Assembly: GCA_014377145.1 (NCBI GenBank)
Contig: JACMQE010000003.1
Location: forward strand, 1-8,958
Length of the DNA stretch: 8,958 nucleotides
From: Glaciimonas sp.
Lineage (GTDB): Bacteria > Pseudomonadota > Gammaproteobacteria > Burkholderiales > Burkholderiaceae
Reading direction: 5' to 3'
The position numbers were made by a program, and so were the translations under genes. A model generated the notes under the pieces. The model was given only the letters and a program-made list of their open reading frames with translations. It was not told where the DNA came from and made no database searches. Of the stretch, positions 6,685-8,958 are shown in pieces; positions within the stretch are counted from its first letter, which is position 1, and every line of letters starts with the position of its first letter.

Positions 6685-7292
6685 TATAAAATTTTAATTA
6701 AACGGGCAGGGTTGCCGACCGATATAGAATTTGGTGGCACATCTTTTATCACTATCGATCCCGCGCCAATTACACTATTTCTGCCGATTGTCACCCCTTT
6801 AAGGATCACTGCACCTTTGCCAATAAAAACATTGTCGTTAATATGTATAGGTGCCGACTGAATATCGTTATCGTTTTTGCTAAAACGTCTATTTTCCCAT
6901 TTAACGGGATGAAAATCAGTATCTGAAATTGTGACATCTGCTCCCAGCAAGCATTCATTTCCTAGCTTAACATGCTTTGCTGCGCAAATTGAACCGCCGC
7001 TTATTCCGCAATCAGCTCCAATCATTATTTCCGCAGATTCATTTAACGTTCTTAATACTACAGGATGATTGATTCCTAGGTCAGTAAATCGACTATCCGA
7101 ACACAGCACTACCCGATCCCCAATTTGGATGCAAGAGCCTCTCACCATGCTCGCAATCGGCATGCCATAAAAGCGAATATTTTTTCCTAGCTTTACGCCC
7201 ACGGATCGCAAGCGAAAAGGCACCGTTATCTGCCACCATGTTTTCATTATTTTTAGCCAGATACGGTTAATTAAGTACATTCTATTTTCCAT
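6684..7292 (-). CDS. Hexapeptide-repeat acyltransferase (WbbJ/CysE-LacA-like superfamily)
   Basis: A 202-residue left-handed beta-helix acyltransferase, probably O- or N-acetylating a sugar of the repeat unit. A basic N-terminal segment of about 50 residues precedes the repeats. Hexapeptide turns then run from about 55 to 195, interrupted by the loop SDTDFHPVKWENRRF (123-137), whose His128 is the likely catalytic base. The end, SVGNPARLIKIL, is the usual cofactor-binding turn and short tail. It lies between wzx and wzy, a common place for serotype-specific acetylases. A second ATG at 7280 (residue 5) has a better purine-rich GGAAAATAG upstream, so the real start may be there. The protein differs clearly from the WcaF-like enzyme at 1637-2260, so two separate acylations are likely. 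Confidence 0.9.
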   Translation of the reverse strand: MENRMYLINRIWLKIMKTWWQITVPFRLRSVGVKLGKNIRFYGMPIASMVRGSCIQIGDRVVLCSDSRFTDLGINHPVVLRTLNESAEIMIGADCGISGGSICAAKHVKLGNECLLGADVTISDTDFHPVKWENRRFSKNDNDIQSAPIHINDNVFIGKGAVILKGVTIGRNSVIGAGSIVIKDVPPNSISVGNPARLIKIL

Positions 7293-7329
7293 TAAAAATC
7301 TGATTGAATTTATATACCTAATAATCGGG

Positions 7330-8631
7330 TCACTGTGAACCTGATTTGTATTGAAAAACTAACTTATAAAGCCACACACTCAACAATAACTCTCCCAGCG
7401 CACTACCTAGAATTGCACCAGCTATTCCCACATATTTGATCAATGTTGCGGCAGTGAAAATTGCAAATAATAACGTTATAGAATTTATAACTGTTAAAGA
7501 TTTAAATTCTTTGAATATTTGTAATATTACGCTCGAACCAGTTCGTGAATATTGAAATATAATGAATAAGCACCAAGCTGCAACAATAGTAGTTGTTCCT
7601 TTGTATTGGACGCCAAGCAATAGAGGTACGATTATGTCCAACGAACTAAGTAAAATTGCAGAATAGATGGTCGCAAAAACAATAGCCGCTACCGTAAATT
7701 GTTTATTTATTACCAGTATTTTTTCTGGATTTGAAACCTGAATTGATGCGATGCGTGGCATTAAAATCTGACTGACCGCTTGTATTCCGAAAATTAAAGG
7801 TGTGATTAGTAATTTTGTCGAGTTTGCATAAGCCACGCCTACTGGACCAATGAAGATGGCGGTTATGTATATATATGCTTGGGTTTGGGCCCAAATGATA
7901 CCAACGCCAACGAGAGCCCATTTGCCGCCGCGCCAAGCCTGCCAAATTTCTTCGTTCATTCGCTCAAATCGCACATCTGCAATTGGTAATTTAACCAATA
8001 CGAGTCCAGTGATAACTCCGATAAAATGACTTGCAGCATAAATCCACAACCCACGTTCGGCGTTAAATTCATTAAATAAGCTAACTTGCAATACCAGCAG
8101 TGAGGCAAGTGTAAGAACGACTGTTATATTGATTCTCGAAACCCAGAATTCTTTTCGAGCAGTATATGCATAAGTAACAAAGAATTCTTTGCTCGCGTAA
8201 GCAATAGCTGCCGCGAGTATTGAAAATATAAATTCTTGATACTGTAAAACGGCATCATTGAGAATGCTTATTATGATCAGCAGGGCTATAAGTCCAATCG
8301 TTGTGAGTAAACAAAATAAAATAAGAGCAACTAGCATTCGGGCAGCGTATGCGGTGAGGTCCGATGATTTTTTTTCCGGAGCATGCACGAGCATTTGTGT
8401 GGATATCAGTGCACTAACTACACCGCTATACAGTAGACTTACTGCGAACCCTATTCCATACAATCCAAACTCTTTTGATGACAGTACCTTTAACAGAAAT
8501 ATACCTAATGCAAAATTTCCACCACTACTGACGAGTTGATTTATAAATCCAATTGATATTGCTTTTGCAGAAAATTTTAATATTTTTTTATATTCAGCCA
8601 AAGCAGACAGAAATTTTTTAATAATTGGCAT
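7330..8631 (-). CDS. wzx: Wzx-like lipid-linked oligosaccharide flippase (MOP superfamily)
   Basis: A 433-residue polytopic membrane protein with about 12 hydrophobic helices spread evenly along its length. It starts with a short basic cytoplasmic end (KK at 5-6 and 15-16), followed by the typical first helix region SIGFINQLVSSGGNFALGIF and the motif LSSKEFGLYGIGFAV (50-64), close to the L-x-x-x-E-F-G-x-Y pattern of polysaccharide flippases. It presumably moves the undecaprenyl-diphosphate repeat unit to the periplasmic face for Wzy. The ATG has no clear Shine-Dalgarno, the frame above it is open for only ten codons without another ATG, and the beta-helix gene ends 41 bases upstream. A 7-base A-run lies at codons 15-17. 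Composition varies inside the gene (sample lines about 28% to 47% G+C). Confidence 0.92.
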   Translation of the reverse strand: MPIIKKFLSALAEYKKILKFSAKAISIGFINQLVSSGGNFALGIFLLKVLSSKEFGLYGIGFAVSLLYSGVVSALISTQMLVHAPEKKSSDLTAYAARMLVALILFCLLTTIGLIALLIIISILNDAVLQYQEFIFSILAAAIAYASKEFFVTYAYTARKEFWVSRINITVVLTLASLLVLQVSLFNEFNAERGLWIYAASHFIGVITGLVLVKLPIADVRFERMNEEIWQAWRGGKWALVGVGIIWAQTQAYIYITAIFIGPVGVAYANSTKLLITPLIFGIQAVSQILMPRIASIQVSNPEKILVINKQFTVAAIVFATIYSAILLSSLDIIVPLLLGVQYKGTTTIVAAWCLFIIFQYSRTGSSVILQIFKEFKSLTVINSITLLFAIFTAATLIKYVGIAGAILGSALGELLLSVWLYKLVFQYKSGSQ

Positions 8632-8672
8632 TTGAATAACTATTGGTTGTTTTTGGAACTTTTAGAGGTGGG

Positions 8673-8958
8673 TTACTTGGCTCTATTTAGTGGTTCAAAA
8701 CTATTTCCCTCAACGGCATCGCGACTAATGTTTAATGCAGAATTTCCGTTCATTTTATTTCGACGCGCGAGATTGTATTTTGGAGAACCTGGTGAATCAT
8801 TTAAAATATTCTCGAGATTCGGGTAGCGGTTTTGATACGGCGGTTGGTCGTACGGAACTTCAGCTAGGCTTTTCCGTAAAGAACTTTTTGCATCGTTTAC
8901 CATAGGTCTTTGCCATGTTCGACCACGTGCATCAAGGTGAATTGCTATAGCAGTGTCA
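8673..8958 (-). CDS. C-terminal part of a probable right-handed beta-helix protein
   Basis: The frame is open from the window edge to a TAA at 8675-8673, giving the last 94 complete codons. An ATG at 8903 lies inside this frame but is not the true start, because coding sequence continues above it (IAIHLDARGRTWQRP). The segment PYDQPPYQNRYPNLENIL, followed by NDSPGSPKYNLARRN, is the pattern I know from bacterial right-handed parallel beta-helix proteins, some of which are polysaccharide lyases or hydrolases. There this block links one part of the helix to further coils. In this protein only about 25 residues follow it, so the C-terminus seems short. It lies 41 bases upstream of wzx on the same strand. 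A role in cutting or trimming the polymer is inference. The family call is moderate and the active site is outside the window. Confidence 0.65.
   Translation of the reverse strand, partial: DTAIAIHLDARGRTWQRPMVNDAKSSLRKSLAEVPYDQPPYQNRYPNLENILNDSPGSPKYNLARRNKMNGNSALNISRDAVEGNSFEPLNRAK

Noticed and set aside
8673..8903. Complete 76-residue gene starting at the internal ATG
   Set aside because: The frame is open and protein-like upstream to the window edge, so this ATG is an internal methionine of a longer beta-helix protein.

Overview
The window is part of a Gram-negative surface polysaccharide (exopolysaccharide, capsule or O-antigen) biosynthesis locus of the Wzx/Wzy type. Every gene I can support lies on the minus strand, so transcription runs from high to low coordinates. 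The organism is probably a proteobacterium, perhaps a beta- or gammaproteobacterium; this rests on gene content and on the roughly 50-57% G+C of sample lines in the left half, not on any marker gene.

In transcription order: (1) the C-terminal end of a probable right-handed beta-helix protein, running in from outside the window (8673-8958); (2) a Wzx-like flippase (7330-8631); (3) a hexapeptide-repeat acyltransferase (6684-7292); (4) a Wzy-like polymerase (5311-6684), overlapping gene 3 as TAATG; (5) a 306-base gap (5005-5310) that is extremely A+T-rich in its upstream part; (6) a glutamine-hydrolysing asparagine-synthetase-type amidotransferase (3121-5004); (7) a GT2 glycosyltransferase (2263-3108); (8) a WcaF-like acetyltransferase (1637-2260); (9) a GT4 glycosyltransferase with a GTG start (510-1640); (10) an unrecognised 81-residue protein (216-461); (11) the first 73 residues of a WecG/TagA/CpsF (GT26) transferase leaving the window at base 1. 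Genes 6-11 are packed with 4-base overlaps or short spacers and are probably one transcript.

Inferred joint role: the GT26, GT4 and GT2 enzymes add sugars to an undecaprenyl-diphosphate-linked repeat unit at the cytoplasmic face. The two acyltransferases add acyl groups and the amidotransferase may amidate a uronic acid. Wzx flips the unit and Wzy polymerises it in the periplasm. The beta-helix protein may cut or modify the polymer. No initiating sugar-phosphate transferase, nucleotide-sugar synthesis gene or Wza/Wzc export gene is in the window.

Base composition is a mosaic. The transferase block at the left is near 50% G+C or above, whereas wzy, its acyltransferase and parts of wzx are far more A+T-rich (sample lines about 28% G+C, one intergenic line about 10%). 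This fits the usual exchange of wzx/wzy cassettes between strains. The least explained items are the 81-residue protein coupled to the GT26 gene, the A+T-rich junction with an orphan perfect Shine-Dalgarno sequence, and the apparently short C-terminus of the beta-helix protein. I see no CRISPR array, RNA gene, insertion sequence or clearly new system.
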